From assembly GCF_001591465.1 (NCBI RefSeq), contig NZ_BCUY01000013.1:1-64000 (forward strand): DNA of 64,000 nt. The letters run 5' to 3'. This stretch comes from Cytobacillus firmus NBRC 15306 (GTDB lineage Bacteria; Bacillota; Bacilli; Bacillales; Cytobacillaceae). The translations under genes were made by a program, and so were the position numbers. The first letter of the stretch is position 1. Each line of letters begins with the position of its first letter. Under the pieces are notes generated by a model that was given only the letters and a program-made list of their open reading frames with translations, did not search any database and had not been told where the DNA came from. Below are positions 29,309 through 37,797 of this stretch, piece after piece.

Positions 29309-29944
29309 TTATTTATCTTCCAATATATTACTATCAACAACACCATCGTGAATACGCAGCACTTCATGGCTATTTTCTCTTTGTATCACAAAAAAACCAT
29401 TTGAGAAGTCGGAGGATAATTCTTTAAAGAAGAGGCCCTTTATTCCATTGTCGTGACTTTCTCCAATGATTAGATGATAATCGGAGCCTTTTTTGACGAT
29501 CTGGGCCGGCAGCCCTTTATCTGTATCATCAGAAGGGTCATGGACCTTTCTGGAAACTTCTGCGACAAGAATATCCACCCCATCAAGCAGCTGGAATAAT
29601 TCATTGACCAGCGAAGGCTTTACCATGCGCTCCAGCTTGGTTTGTACAGCCTGTCCAAGAATAATCTGGGTAATATTATACTCCTGAACCACTTCAGCGA
29701 TCACCCTGGCAGTTTTCTTGCCCCCAGCATTCTTGGCAAGCATCTTCAGCCCGTATTTCTCTGCTAAACTTTCGAACAAGTATTTTGTCTGAAGCTCGTT
29801 AAAGTTAAACTCTTCCTGTTTCCGGTTTTCTACGGAGAGAATATAGCCCCCTCCCTGAAAAGCTTCCTTCAGTTTTTTTCCTCTCTGGGCCAGTCTTTCC
29901 GCATGATTGGGATTGCTTACACAAATTAAAATATTTTCCTTCAT
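29309..29944 (-). CDS. Stand-alone KdpD-type universal stress (Usp) protein
   Basis: A 211-aa protein whose N-terminal part (ILICVSNPNHAERLAQRGKKL, then ARVIAEVVQEYNITQIILGQ) matches the Usp module that sits in the cytoplasmic part of KdpD sensor kinases. Here there is no kinase, no membrane segments and no kdp genes nearby. A further domain of about 70 residues at the C-terminus is not recognised. Start at 29944 after GGGAGAGGTGTTAAA. In some Firmicutes this KdpD module binds c-di-AMP, but nothing here proves that. Confidence 0.72.
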   Translation of the reverse strand: MKENILICVSNPNHAERLAQRGKKLKEAFQGGGYILSVENRKQEEFNFNELQTKYLFESLAEKYGLKMLAKNAGGKKTARVIAEVVQEYNITQIILGQAVQTKLERMVKPSLVNELFQLLDGVDILVAEVSRKVHDPSDDTDKGLPAQIVKKGSDYHLIIGESHDNGIKGLFFKELSSDFSNGFFVIQRENSHEVLRIHDGVVDSNILEDK

Positions 29945-30123
29945 TTTAACACCTCTCCCACCGGATTCTATTTTCAGTATAGCACGAATACCATGGAATA
30001 AACCCCGCGGCAAAAGGGCACCCTTAAATATGTTTAAATCAATTAATTATTTTTAGAAAATATGAATAAGAACTTCTCTGCCCGGACATACTAATCCTAC
30101 AAGTGTAAATCCCCCTTTTTTCC

Positions 30124-30150
30124 GCTTCCTGTTAAGGAAGCATTTTTTTT
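30124..30150 (+). terminator. Orphan terminator-like hairpin
   Basis: GCTTCC/GGAAGC stem followed by nine T on the plus strand. No plus-strand gene ends near here. It could be the remains of a lost gene next to the eroded ABC locus. Confidence 0.5.
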
Positions 30151-30186
30151 TATAAAATTGACCCCTGCCTTTCTGCAGAGGCCTGT

Positions 30187-30828
30187 TTATTGAATTAAAT
30201 TCAGGAACTGGCTGGTGCGCACTTCTTTTGGACTGGAGAATATCTGTTCAGGTTTGCCGCGTTCCACGACAATACCGCCGTCCATGAAAATGATTTCATC
30301 CGCTGCTTCCCTGGCAAATCTCATCTCATGAGTAACGGCCACCATCGTCATTCCTTCAGCGGCCAGATCCTTCATCACCTTCAGCACTTCTCCAACTAGT
30401 TCAGGGTCCAGTGCCGAAGTAGGCTCATCAAATAGCATAACCTTTGGTTCCATTGCAAGAGCCCGTGCAATCCCTACCCGCTGCTGCTGGCCGCCTGAAA
30501 GCTGAAAAGGATAATAGGCAGGTTTATCCGTTAAACCAACTTTTCTTAAAAGCATTTCCCCCTTTTCCTTTGCCATTTCCTTTGATTCGCCTTTCACTGT
30601 AACCGGCCCCTCCATGACATTTTCGAGTGCAGTCATATGCGGAAATAAGTTATAGTTCTGAAAAACCATTCCCGTAAGGCGCCTGAAGGGAGGTATTTGC
30701 CTTTTCAAGACCTTCTGAGAAAAGTCGAGGACTTGATCGTCTATGGCAAGCAGGCCTGAAGTAGGCTGCTCCAGTACATTTAAGCACCGCAGCAAGGTCG
30801 TTTTTCCGGATCCGGAAGGTCCGATCAC
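30187..30828 (-). pseudogene. Polar amino-acid ABC transporter ATPase, 5'-truncated
   Basis: ATPase of the glutamine/polar amino-acid type (family about 240 aa) that begins abruptly at the Walker A motif ([10 protein letters not shown]). Signature ([10 protein letters not shown]), Walker B ([12 protein letters not shown]) and the rest are intact. The N-terminal 25-30 residues and any start with a ribosome binding site are missing. Just upstream the sequence changes to a substrate-binding-protein fragment in another frame (junction about 30830-30845). A deletion has removed the permease gene and both flanking gene ends. Confidence 0.85.
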
Positions 30829-30835
30829 TACAATT

Positions 30836-31065
30836 AAATCCGTCTACTCCTACAATTTCCGGACCATATGATTTTGCCATATCAGCATAATTGCTTGTCA
30901 TGGACTGTGCGGCCTTCAAACCCTCTATGTCTTCAAAGCTCGAAACTGAATCATTAGTTTCATGTGTAATCAGAACTGCTGAAGAAGAAATATAAGGATC
31001 TGAAAAATCATATTTCTCCTGACGATCAGGGCGAATCCCCACCTGGTTTGCAATCAAAAGGCAGC
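30836..31065 (-). pseudogene. Fragment of an amino-acid ABC substrate-binding protein
   Basis: About 75 codons read IANQVGIRPDRQEKYDFSDPY through [12 protein letters not shown], a typical mid-section of a polar amino-acid-binding protein (SBP_bac_3). The signal peptide, first half and last third are gone. On its 3' side it runs straight into the truncated ATPase. On its 5' side it is joined to a different short frame (see the feature at 31073). Both ends are deletion scars. Confidence 0.8.
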
Positions 31066-31072
31066 AATAATC

Positions 31073-31150
31073 AAAATTCACCCAGAGGGATCTGATCTTC
31101 AAGCTTTTCATTTAGCCTGATATTCGTTTCAGCAGTTTTATCATCCATTT
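31073..31150 (-). pseudogene. Start of an unidentified gene, broken after 25 codons
   Basis: AGGAGGATTAGGTAA precedes an ATG (about 31150) opening a short frame, MDDKTAETNIRLNEKLEDQI, that stops after 25 residues at the boundary with the binding-protein fragment. It may be the preserved 5' end of another gene fused by deletion. Too short to identify. Confidence 0.45.
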
Positions 31151-31251
31151 ACCTAATCCTCCTTTTGTTATTGTTTGTTATAAATGGTTATTAAATATTT
31201 ACCACATTCTATTTCCATAAAACAAAAAGCATAAACCCATGGCCTATGCTT

Positions 31252-31830
31252 CTAAAAGTTCTCCATAACCGAGTGTTCCGGAACTTTGAACGGATCATTT
31301 TTATCAATTCGATCGTAAAACATAATTCCGTTAAGATGGTCGATTTCATGCTGCATGATGATAGAAGGAATCCCCTTAAATCGGAGTGTCACTTCCTCTC
31401 CATCAAAATTATGTGCTTTTACCTTAATACGCTCATAACGGGGCACATACCCTTTTACATCACGGTCTACAGACAAACAGCCTTCACCCTCCGGAAGAAA
31501 AATGACACCGACAGAGTGGCTGATAATTTTCGGGTTAATTAAATAATGCTCCTGGGGTTCACCTTTTTCATTGGTAAAATAAGCAGTAAACATGCGCTTG
31601 TTCAGGCCAATTTGGTTGGCGGATAATCCAATGCCCGGTCGCAAACCATATTTCTTTGCAATGGCAGGATCCTGACTGTTCTTCAAATACTGCATCATCG
31701 CAATCAGCGTTCCGCGATCTTCTTCAGTCAAAGGCACTGTGACTTCCTTTGTTACTTCACGCAGGATCGAATCACCCTCACGTACAATATCCTTCATCGT
31801 AATGATTGTATCAGCATTAAATTTACTCAT
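31252..31830 (-). CDS. def: Peptide deformylase
   Basis: Removes the formyl group from nascent proteins. All three family motifs are present: GLSANQIG, EGCLSV (metal Cys) and QHEIDHLNG (metal His and catalytic Glu). Length and the ITMKDIVREG start resemble the B. subtilis YkrB/DefB type. The start is uncertain: the ATG at 31830 overlaps the stop of the upstream HTH gene (ATGAGTAA), giving 192 aa and suggesting coupled translation. An internal ATG (MKDIVREG) would give about 180 aa but has no ribosome binding site. Confidence 0.93.
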   Translation of the reverse strand: MSKFNADTIITMKDIVREGDSILREVTKEVTVPLTEEDRGTLIAMMQYLKNSQDPAIAKKYGLRPGIGLSANQIGLNKRMFTAYFTNEKGEPQEHYLINPKIISHSVGVIFLPEGEGCLSVDRDVKGYVPRYERIKVKAHNFDGEEVTLRFKGIPSIIMQHEIDHLNGIMFYDRIDKNDPFKVPEHSVMENF

Positions 31831-32014
31831 AAATAAACAATTCATCTACCTTTACTTTTAATGTTTTAGAAATTTTAAAAGCGAGCTCCAGTGTGGGATC
31901 ATATTTATTATTTTCGATGCAGTTAATTGTCTGCCTGGCTACACTGCATTCGTGAGCGAGCCTTTTCTGAGTTATTCCCAGCTTTTTTCGTATTTCCTTT
32001 ATTTTATTTTTCAT
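31823..32014 (-). CDS. Cro/CI-type HTH regulator
   Basis: A 63-aa protein that is essentially one XRE helix-turn-helix (LGITQKRLAHECSVARQTINCIENNKYDPTLELAFKIS). AAAAGGTGGCAGG precedes the ATG. It overlaps the deformylase start by a few bases, which is an unusual pairing. Small YdaS/YozG-like repressors of this size are often autoregulatory. Target unknown. Confidence 0.88.
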   Translation of the reverse strand: MKNKIKEIRKKLGITQKRLAHECSVARQTINCIENNKYDPTLELAFKISKTLKVKVDELFIYE

Positions 32015-32085
32015 CCTGCCACCTTTTGGGCCGAAACTGTTCTCATGGTAGCATTTCAGATGGCAGGATGTCTAATACTTTGGAC

Positions 32086-32180
32086 ATTCGCAGCTGCACA
32101 GAAAATTTTTCCGCGAAAAATTGAAGATAACGACGAAATTTTGATTTTATCCGTGATTTAACTTGCATTATCCGCGAAAA
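32086..32180. repeat. Degenerate ~20-nt repeat with CCGCGAAAA core
   Basis: CCGCGA at 32111, CGACGA at 32131, CCGTGA at 32151 and CCGCGA at 32172 sit 20, 20 and 21 bases apart in an AT-rich gene-free stretch. The TTATCCGCGAAAA type core resembles, on the same or opposite strand, the repeats at 60255-60415. Confidence 0.6.
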
Positions 32181-32227
32181 TGCAAAAAACCAGTGCAGAT
32201 CCTCTCCACACTGGTTCCTTATTTTGC

Positions 32228-33718
32228 CTACGCCTCTGCCTCAATCAAAGTCTCAGCTGGTTTTTTCTTTTTCAGCAGCAGCTTGAGCTCTCTTTTATAT
32301 TTTCTCTTAGTAAGGATGTAAAGAAAATCTCCCTGCTCAATTTGGGTGTTGCCTGTTGGAGTAATTAACTCATCTTTACGAATGATTGCATTGACAAGTG
32401 AGCCTTCAGGAAAAGGAATCTCCATCAGATTTTGCCCGACAATGAATGCATCTTCTTTGATTTCGAATTCAATCATTTCAGCATCTGCTTTCCCAAGGGA
32501 AACCAATTCCAGGGAATGCATGGGAGTAGCCTTCTCAGGCCCAGTCAGACCGAGCTTTTCAGCTAACAAAGTAATTGTTGATCCCTGGATAAGAGCGCTG
32601 GTCAGGACAACGAAAAAGACAACATTGAAAATTTCGTGACTGCCTTCCACGCCGGATAACAGCGGAAAAGTGGCCAGCACAATTGGCACAGCCCCTTTTA
32701 ATCCTGCCCAAGATAAGAAGATCAATTCTTTCATCGAAAAGCCCATTTTAATGGTGGTTAGGAAAACAGCAGCAGGTCTGGCAACAAATATGAGAAGTGC
32801 TGAAAGAGCCAGGCCTTTTAGCAAAATGTCTGATTGGAAAAGTTCATTCGGAAAGACCAGAAGGCCTAAAATAACGAACATCGCAATTTGCATCATCCAG
32901 GCAAAACCTTCCGTAAAACGGAAAACAGAGTGGCGATAAGCAATATCTGCGTTCCCAATCATAATACCCGCCACATATACAGCAAGAAGGCCGCTGCCTC
33001 CCAGATAAGCTGTTATTCCATATGTCAGCATGGCAAAGCCAGTTGCAAACACAGGATAAAGCCCGCTTGAATCCAAGTTAATTTTATTCAATGACCATAT
33101 TGCGAACTTGCCAAACAAGAGACCGGCTATTGCTCCCACTCCCATTTGGATAAAGAAGGAACCAACAAGTGAAAAAATGCCGGAGCCGGGAATCATGATC
33201 AGCTCAATCATGGCAACTGTAAGGAACACTGCCATGGGATCATTGGAGCCAGACTCGGCTTCCAGTGTTGCGGAAATCCTTGGCTTTATATTTTGCCCTT
33301 TTAAAACAGCAAAAACAGCAGCTGCATCAGTTGAACCGACAATCGCACCAAATAGCACCGCGACAGGCCAATCTACACCGAGAATAAACTTTGCTGCCAC
33401 AGCAACAAGTCCGGTGGTAATCACAACACCTAAGGTTGCCAATGATAAAGAGGGTACAATGACCGTCCGGGCTGTTTTCCAGTTCGTCTGCAGTCCGCCT
33501 TCAAACAAAATAATGATAAAGGCCAAAACCCCAATCATCTGCGCAATTCTCGCATTATCAAAATAAATGAATTGCCCCAATCCCATTCCGACCGCGATAA
33601 ACAGAACAAGAGCGGGGACGCCAAGCCGTGCAGAAAATTTAGTTGTCATTACTCCAATAATAAAAAGAATAGCAGCCAGCAGGATAAGTGCATCAGTCTG
33701 CCAAATAAATTCAGCCAA
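32228..33718 (-). CDS. Cation/proton antiporter (CPA1, NhaP2/CvrA-like) with TrkA-C domain
   Basis: A 496-aa antiporter. The membrane part of about 12-13 segments contains IVGSTDAAAVFAVLKG and LEAESGSNDPMAVFLT, the ion-binding ND/DA motifs of CPA1 exchangers. A C-terminal RCK_C/TrkA-C domain (about residues 400-480) probably binds a regulator. Related proteins exchange K+ or Na+ for H+. The start is a TTG at 33718 after AGAAGGTGATCGTA; a GTG three codons earlier is part of that ribosome binding site. Confidence 0.88.
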   Translation of the reverse strand: MAEFIWQTDALILLAAILFIIGVMTTKFSARLGVPALVLFIAVGMGLGQFIYFDNARIAQMIGVLAFIIILFEGGLQTNWKTARTVIVPSLSLATLGVVITTGLVAVAAKFILGVDWPVAVLFGAIVGSTDAAAVFAVLKGQNIKPRISATLEAESGSNDPMAVFLTVAMIELIMIPGSGIFSLVGSFFIQMGVGAIAGLLFGKFAIWSLNKINLDSSGLYPVFATGFAMLTYGITAYLGGSGLLAVYVAGIMIGNADIAYRHSVFRFTEGFAWMMQIAMFVILGLLVFPNELFQSDILLKGLALSALLIFVARPAAVFLTTIKMGFSMKELIFLSWAGLKGAVPIVLATFPLLSGVEGSHEIFNVVFFVVLTSALIQGSTITLLAEKLGLTGPEKATPMHSLELVSLGKADAEMIEFEIKEDAFIVGQNLMEIPFPEGSLVNAIIRKDELITPTGNTQIEQGDFLYILTKRKYKRELKLLLKKKKPAETLIEAEA

Positions 33719-34030
33719 TACGATCACCTTCTTTATTCAGATTTAATTAAAGGATATAGGTTATAAAAAATGTTCTTTCTTTGTTGAGGATCTCTTTTTA
33801 TTGCACCAGGAACAGGATAATGCCAGGAGAGATGATGACAGCAGCTCATTGCGGATCTTTAGCATAGTGCAAAGCTGCTATTCGAAAGAAGTGACAGTGA
33901 GACTGAGACGTTGGCTTTGTTATCTTTTGCCGCTTCCACTGTCTTTATCGTTTTTTCAATGTAACACAAATACATTATAACATATATTATGTAACATCTC
34001 ACTTCATATGCATGCTTTTTTTAAAAAAAT
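33719..34030. other. Gene-free stretch, nothing recognised
   Basis: No ORF, tRNA or known riboswitch pattern was found between the antiporter and the GNAT pseudogene. It includes an AT-rich stretch (33960-34020) that could hold promoters. I looked for c-di-AMP and Mg2+ riboswitch signatures because of the antiporter and did not see them. Confidence 0.5.
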
Positions 34031-34054
34031 CGGACTTGCCCTTAGGCAAATCCG
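34031..34054 (-). terminator. Terminator after the GNAT pseudogene
   Basis: CGGATTTGCC/GGCAAGTCCG stem with a run of seven T on the minus strand, just after the original stop codon at 34055. Confidence 0.85.
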
Positions 34055-34374
34055 CTAAATTTCTTTAGATAGGTGGATCATCTCAGCTTCCATTTTATAC
34101 TCCTTATAACCGCTTTTACAGACATTCGCTGCAGCCTGCACTCCCCATTGCCTTCATTGGTAATTGCACCCGTACACACCAGTTCATTATCAATTAAACC
34201 AGCCAGAAAAAATGCACCTTCAGCGCTGTATGTTTCTGTAAGGCAGTTCAAATCAGGATTTAACGAATGGTCAATAAATCCGGAGCGTTCCTCGAATCCT
34301 TTCAATATTAATTCTTTTGCAGCAGTTTCGTGATCTTTTGAGATCGGTACAATCTTTATATGCGATTGAATCAT
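34055..34374 (-). pseudogene. GNAT acetyltransferase with internal deletion
   Basis: The frame from ATG 34374 reads as a GNAT N-terminus and motif start (GAFFLAGLIDNELVCTGAI, then CRLQRMSVKA) and then goes out of frame. In the next frame a typical GNAT C-terminus continues at once (GYKEYKMEAEMIHLSKEI, stop TAG at 34055). The acetyl-CoA-binding R/Q-x-x-G-x-G/A segment and the following part, normally about 40 residues, are missing. A single out-of-frame deletion at about 34108-34112 explains this. Upstream it overlaps a 26-aa ORF. Confidence 0.82.
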
Positions 34375-34451
34375 TTCAGCTCAAGCGCAGTCAGCTTTTT
34401 ATCGCATACCTCAGGCTTGCCGACATTTCCAATAACATTTTTGATTTTCAT
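34371..34451 (-). CDS. Small ORF overlapping the GNAT pseudogene
   Basis: A 26-codon frame (MKIKNVIGNVGKPEVCDKK...) with a good ribosome binding site, CAGGAGAATCT. Its TGA overlaps the GNAT ATG (ATGA). It may be a leader peptide or the start of a decayed gene. Not recognised. Confidence 0.45.
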   Translation of the reverse strand: MKIKNVIGNVGKPEVCDKKLTALELK

Positions 34452-34721
34452 AGATTCTCCTGTTTTTTCCTTTTATAATAAGATATTAGCAGTGAAAAGA
34501 AAATTCTTTTTAGAGAGTTACTATAGGCAGAGCCCCTCTCTACAACTTCTGCTGCAGTGTACATATTCAAGTTTGCACATCTTTCGCCGGACAAAAAGCT
34601 ATATATTATATTCCGTAAGACTCAGGTCTTAGCTGAAATTAAACCTGGGGCTCAATGTGCATGAATGGAGATTAGCATAAAATATAATTAAGAAATTATT
34701 GAGGGAAAGCAGGGATTCATA

Positions 34722-35576
34722 GTGAAAAGGATCTTCACCATTTTTATCATTTTAGTCTGTTCCTATTTGCTCTTTACCGGCGTGAACAGCTGGCTCAGCT
34801 TTGGAGGAAGCAGTACCGAAGCTTCTCTCAGCAAGAGGACAGACCATATCAGCATAGATGTATCAAGCTCAGATACAGTCATTATTCCTGAAAAGAGGAA
34901 TGATGTTAGAGCGGAGCTAGACGGTAAAGGCAAAGTTACCGTAAATAAATCAGGAAACGAAGTTCGTGTAGAATACAAAAGAAAGTGGCTGGATGGCTTT
35001 CAGTTTTTCAATAACAAAAGCAATCTGAAAGTTTACGTTCCTGAAGATTTTAATAAATCCATGTCCATTGACATCGGTTCCGGCAGTTTGAATTTCGCCG
35101 GTGAATCTGAGAGCAAACCTTTCGAGCTTAAGAGCCTGGATGTTAATATGAGCTCGGGAAAAGTCAGCCTGGCCAACATTAAGACGGATGAATTTGAGCA
35201 TGAAGGCTCCTCGGGAATGATGGATGCAGATCACTTATTTGCCCGATCAGGCGATATAGATATGAGTTCAGGCAAAGTGAAGATCCGCAACTACCAGGGC
35301 AAGCTTGACGCCGGGGTCTCATCTGGACATCTCGATATAATGGTCGGCAAACTGATTGACTCTATTAAAGTGGAAGCCAGTTCAGGCTTTGTCCGCCTTG
35401 ATTTGCCTGATGATGCAGACTTCACCTTAAAAGGCAAAGCAAGCAGCGGCCATATCAGCAGCACTTTCGAATTGGATGATGAAAAGCGGGATAAAAATGA
35501 TATTTCAGGCAGGCATGGATCAGGTGAACATGACATCCGCATCTCTGTATCCAGCGGGAAAGCCGAAATTAATTAA
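34722..35576 (+). CDS. LiaG-like DUF4097 membrane-anchored protein
   Basis: A 284-aa protein: one N-terminal membrane segment (residues 4-20), then a beta-helical DUF4097/LiaG-type domain with recurring SSG turns (MSSGKVSL, MSSGKVKI, ASSGFVRL, ASSGHISS, VSSGKAEI). Start GTG at 34722. LiaG-type proteins occur with cell-envelope stress systems, but no lia two-component genes are visible here. Monocistronic with a strong terminator. Confidence 0.83.
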   Translation: MKRIFTIFIILVCSYLLFTGVNSWLSFGGSSTEASLSKRTDHISIDVSSSDTVIIPEKRNDVRAELDGKGKVTVNKSGNEVRVEYKRKWLDGFQFFNNKSNLKVYVPEDFNKSMSIDIGSGSLNFAGESESKPFELKSLDVNMSSGKVSLANIKTDEFEHEGSSGMMDADHLFARSGDIDMSSGKVKIRNYQGKLDAGVSSGHLDIMVGKLIDSIKVEASSGFVRLDLPDDADFTLKGKASSGHISSTFELDDEKRDKNDISGRHGSGEHDIRISVSSGKAEIN

Positions 35577-35588
35577 CTGCTGTATCAA

Positions 35589-35611
35589 AGCCCGGGAAAC
35601 CGGGCTTTTTT
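35589..35611 (+). terminator. Terminator of the LiaG-like gene
   Basis: AAGCCCGG/CCGGGCTT stem and T-run. Confidence 0.88.
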
Positions 35612-35680
35612 GATGACGAATGAGGATTAAGACAGCTTCATTGCCGGATAGGAACAAATAGGGAGACAGGCAATCACTTA

Positions 35681-35916
35681 TGTGGATAAATAAAAAGACG
35701 GGTATGTATGGGGATAACTTTTTGTTCCGATCATTATTTCTTTTGTGGATAACTCTATTGCCTCATTGAATTATCCACGCTGTGTGGATGAAACGGGCAA
35801 AAAACGCCTTTAATTGTGGATACTTCTGAAAAATTAAAAAAATCAATGAATTAGTTATGCACATTTTGAAATAATGAGATGTTCAAAATGAAAATAATCC
35901 TCAATCCGTGGATGAA
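35681..35916. promoter_or_regulatory. Cluster of DnaA-box-like 9-mers
   Basis: Within 236 bases: TGTGGATAA (the exact complement of TTATCCACA) at 35681 and 35744. Near matches are TGGGGATAA 35709, TTATCCACG 35771, TGTGGATGA 35783, TGTGGATAC 35815, TTATGCACA about 35854 and CGTGGATGA 35907. It occupies most of the 349-base gene-free stretch 35577-35925. No dnaA, dnaN or other origin genes are near, so this resembles the chromosomal DnaA-box clusters described in B. subtilis rather than oriC. Confidence 0.7.
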
Positions 35917-35925
35917 TTGTGAATA

Positions 35926-36930
35926 CTAATTTTCACTTAAGCCGATAGCTTCGGCCAGCAGTGTGTACGAATTCAGCTTGCCTTGAAAGTCATGAATATT
36001 GGTAATGACCATAAATTCCTCTGTTCCGTAGATTTCGCTCAGCAGCTTCAATTCTTCCTTTACTGTTGCCGGAGTGCCAACTAACATCCGCTTGCGGTTT
36101 TCAGTAATTTTTTCTTTTTCATCATGTGTCAGCTGGATATCTTCAGCTTCTATGCTTGGGATTAATCTCGTATCCCTCCCTTTTTCAACTGCCAGAAGCC
36201 ACATATCCTGGCTCAATGCCAGTTTTTCAGCCTCTTCCTGTGTCTCAGCGCATACAATAAAAATACACACATTTGCTTTCGGTTCAGCCAAAGCTGCTGA
36301 AGGCTGGAATTGACTGAAATATGTATCCATTGCTCTCTTTCCATTGGCAGGATTGATAAAGTGCCCATAGGTAAAGGCAGCTCCCGTTTCCGCAGCCAGC
36401 CTTGCTCCGCGATGTGTGATTCCAAGAAGCCACAATAGTGCAGGGTCTTCAGTCTCTGGAAAAGCTTTGACTTGCTGATAAGGATGTCCTTCTGGAAGCT
36501 CCTTGTTCAAAAACCCCTGCAAATCCCTAAGCTGTCTCGGGAATTCATTCAGACTTTTCCTTGCGCCATCTGTCAGGGCAAGCCGGGTGGATGCGGATCC
36601 TCCGGGGGATTTCCCAACGCCTAAATCGATTCTTCCTGGAAATAATGTCTGGAGAACATTAAAGTTTTCGGCAATTTTATAAGGACTGTATTGCGGCAAA
36701 AGAACTCCGCCCGAACCAACCCTGATTTGACTCGTGCTTGATGCAATATGTGAGATAAGAATTTCCGGTGAGGAGCCAGCCATTCCATTTGAATTATGAT
36801 GCTCAGCCACCCAAAAACGAGTGTAGCCAAGCTGTTCTGCCATTTGAGCTAGCTTAACTGTTTTACGAAAAGTTTCAGCGGCAGTATCCCCTTTCGCCAC
36901 GACTGATTGATCCAATACACTGAGCTTCAC
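35926..36930 (-). CDS. LLM-class flavin-dependent oxidoreductase
   Basis: Luciferase-like monooxygenase of 334 aa. The family marks RFWVAEHHN, IRVGSGGVLLPQYSPYKIAENF and GRIDLGVGKSPGGS are present. The GTG at 36930 follows GGGGGAGATCTA; the open frame to 36966 lacks a ribosome binding site. Substrate unknown. Confidence 0.87.
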   Translation of the reverse strand: MKLSVLDQSVVAKGDTAAETFRKTVKLAQMAEQLGYTRFWVAEHHNSNGMAGSSPEILISHIASSTSQIRVGSGGVLLPQYSPYKIAENFNVLQTLFPGRIDLGVGKSPGGSASTRLALTDGARKSLNEFPRQLRDLQGFLNKELPEGHPYQQVKAFPETEDPALLWLLGITHRGARLAAETGAAFTYGHFINPANGKRAMDTYFSQFQPSAALAEPKANVCIFIVCAETQEEAEKLALSQDMWLLAVEKGRDTRLIPSIEAEDIQLTHDEKEKITENRKRMLVGTPATVKEELKLLSEIYGTEEFMVITNIHDFQGKLNSYTLLAEAIGLSEN

Positions 36931-37071
36931 TAGATCTCCCCCTTTCATTTGAAGTGATCTTATCATAATGCCTGCAGCTTCCTCAAACGTGCCACCTGCG
37001 CAAGCGGTTTATTAGGAAATTCACCTCCTTTCTGGTAGTATATGAATGATTTTTTTAGAGGAGGAAAAACG

Positions 37072-37788
37072 ATGCATACATTAAAAGGCAAAACAGCTCT
37101 CATCACGGGAGCAGGCAGAGGGATCGGCCGTGCAGCAGCCATAGCGCTCGCAAAAGAAGGCGTCCATATTGGTTTGCTTGGGCGCACGATTGAAAATCTG
37201 GAAAAAATGGCGGATGAACTTAGCCAGTACGATGTGAATGTATCTGCTGCAGCAGCCGATGTTGCCGACCTTGAAGCTGTTACTCATGCAGTCGAGCATA
37301 TTAAGTCAGACCTTGGCTCTGTGGATATCCTGATTAACAATGCCGGAATCGCCAAGTTTGGAGGATTTCTGGAGCTTTCTCCCGCTGAGTGGGAAAGCAT
37401 CATCAAAGTCAACTTAATGGGTGTTTATAATGTTACAAGAGCCGTTCTCCCTGAAATGATTGAACAGAAGTCCGGAGACATTATCAACATTGCATCCACA
37501 GCAGGCCAGAAAGGTGCGCCTGTCACCAGTGCATACAGCGCATCCAAATTTGCCGTTTTAGGCTTAACAGAGTCCCTGATGCTTGAGGTTAGAAAACACA
37601 ATATCCGAGTTAGCGCGTTAACTCCAAGCACGGTTGCCACTGACCTTGCGATTGAAACAAACCTGACAGACGGCAACCCTGAAAAAGTCATGCAGCCGGA
37701 AGATCTGGCAGAATTCATGGTAGCACAGCTGAAATTGAACCCTCGGGTGTTTGTGAAAACAGCCGGCATGTGGTCGACAAATCCATAA
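37072..37788 (+). CDS. SDR family oxidoreductase (FabG-like)
   Basis: A 238-aa 3-ketoacyl-ACP-reductase-like [22 protein letters not shown] (NADP binding), NNAGIAKFG, catalytic Ser and YxxxK in [12 protein letters not shown]. Start 37072 after AGAGGAGGAAAAACG. No fatty-acid synthesis genes are adjacent, so a different carbonyl substrate is likely. Confidence 0.87.
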   Translation: MHTLKGKTALITGAGRGIGRAAAIALAKEGVHIGLLGRTIENLEKMADELSQYDVNVSAAAADVADLEAVTHAVEHIKSDLGSVDILINNAGIAKFGGFLELSPAEWESIIKVNLMGVYNVTRAVLPEMIEQKSGDIINIASTAGQKGAPVTSAYSASKFAVLGLTESLMLEVRKHNIRVSALTPSTVATDLAIETNLTDGNPEKVMQPEDLAEFMVAQLKLNPRVFVKTAGMWSTNP

Positions 37789-37797
37789 GATTTAGCT

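Noticed and set aside
33719-34030. Ion or c-di-AMP riboswitch ahead of the antiporter
   Set aside because: Conserved aptamer signatures were looked for on the minus strand and not found.
35681-35916. Chromosomal origin oriC
   Set aside because: No dnaA, dnaN, rpmH or gidB/gidA neighbours and no clear AT-rich unwinding element; a DnaA-box cluster fits better.
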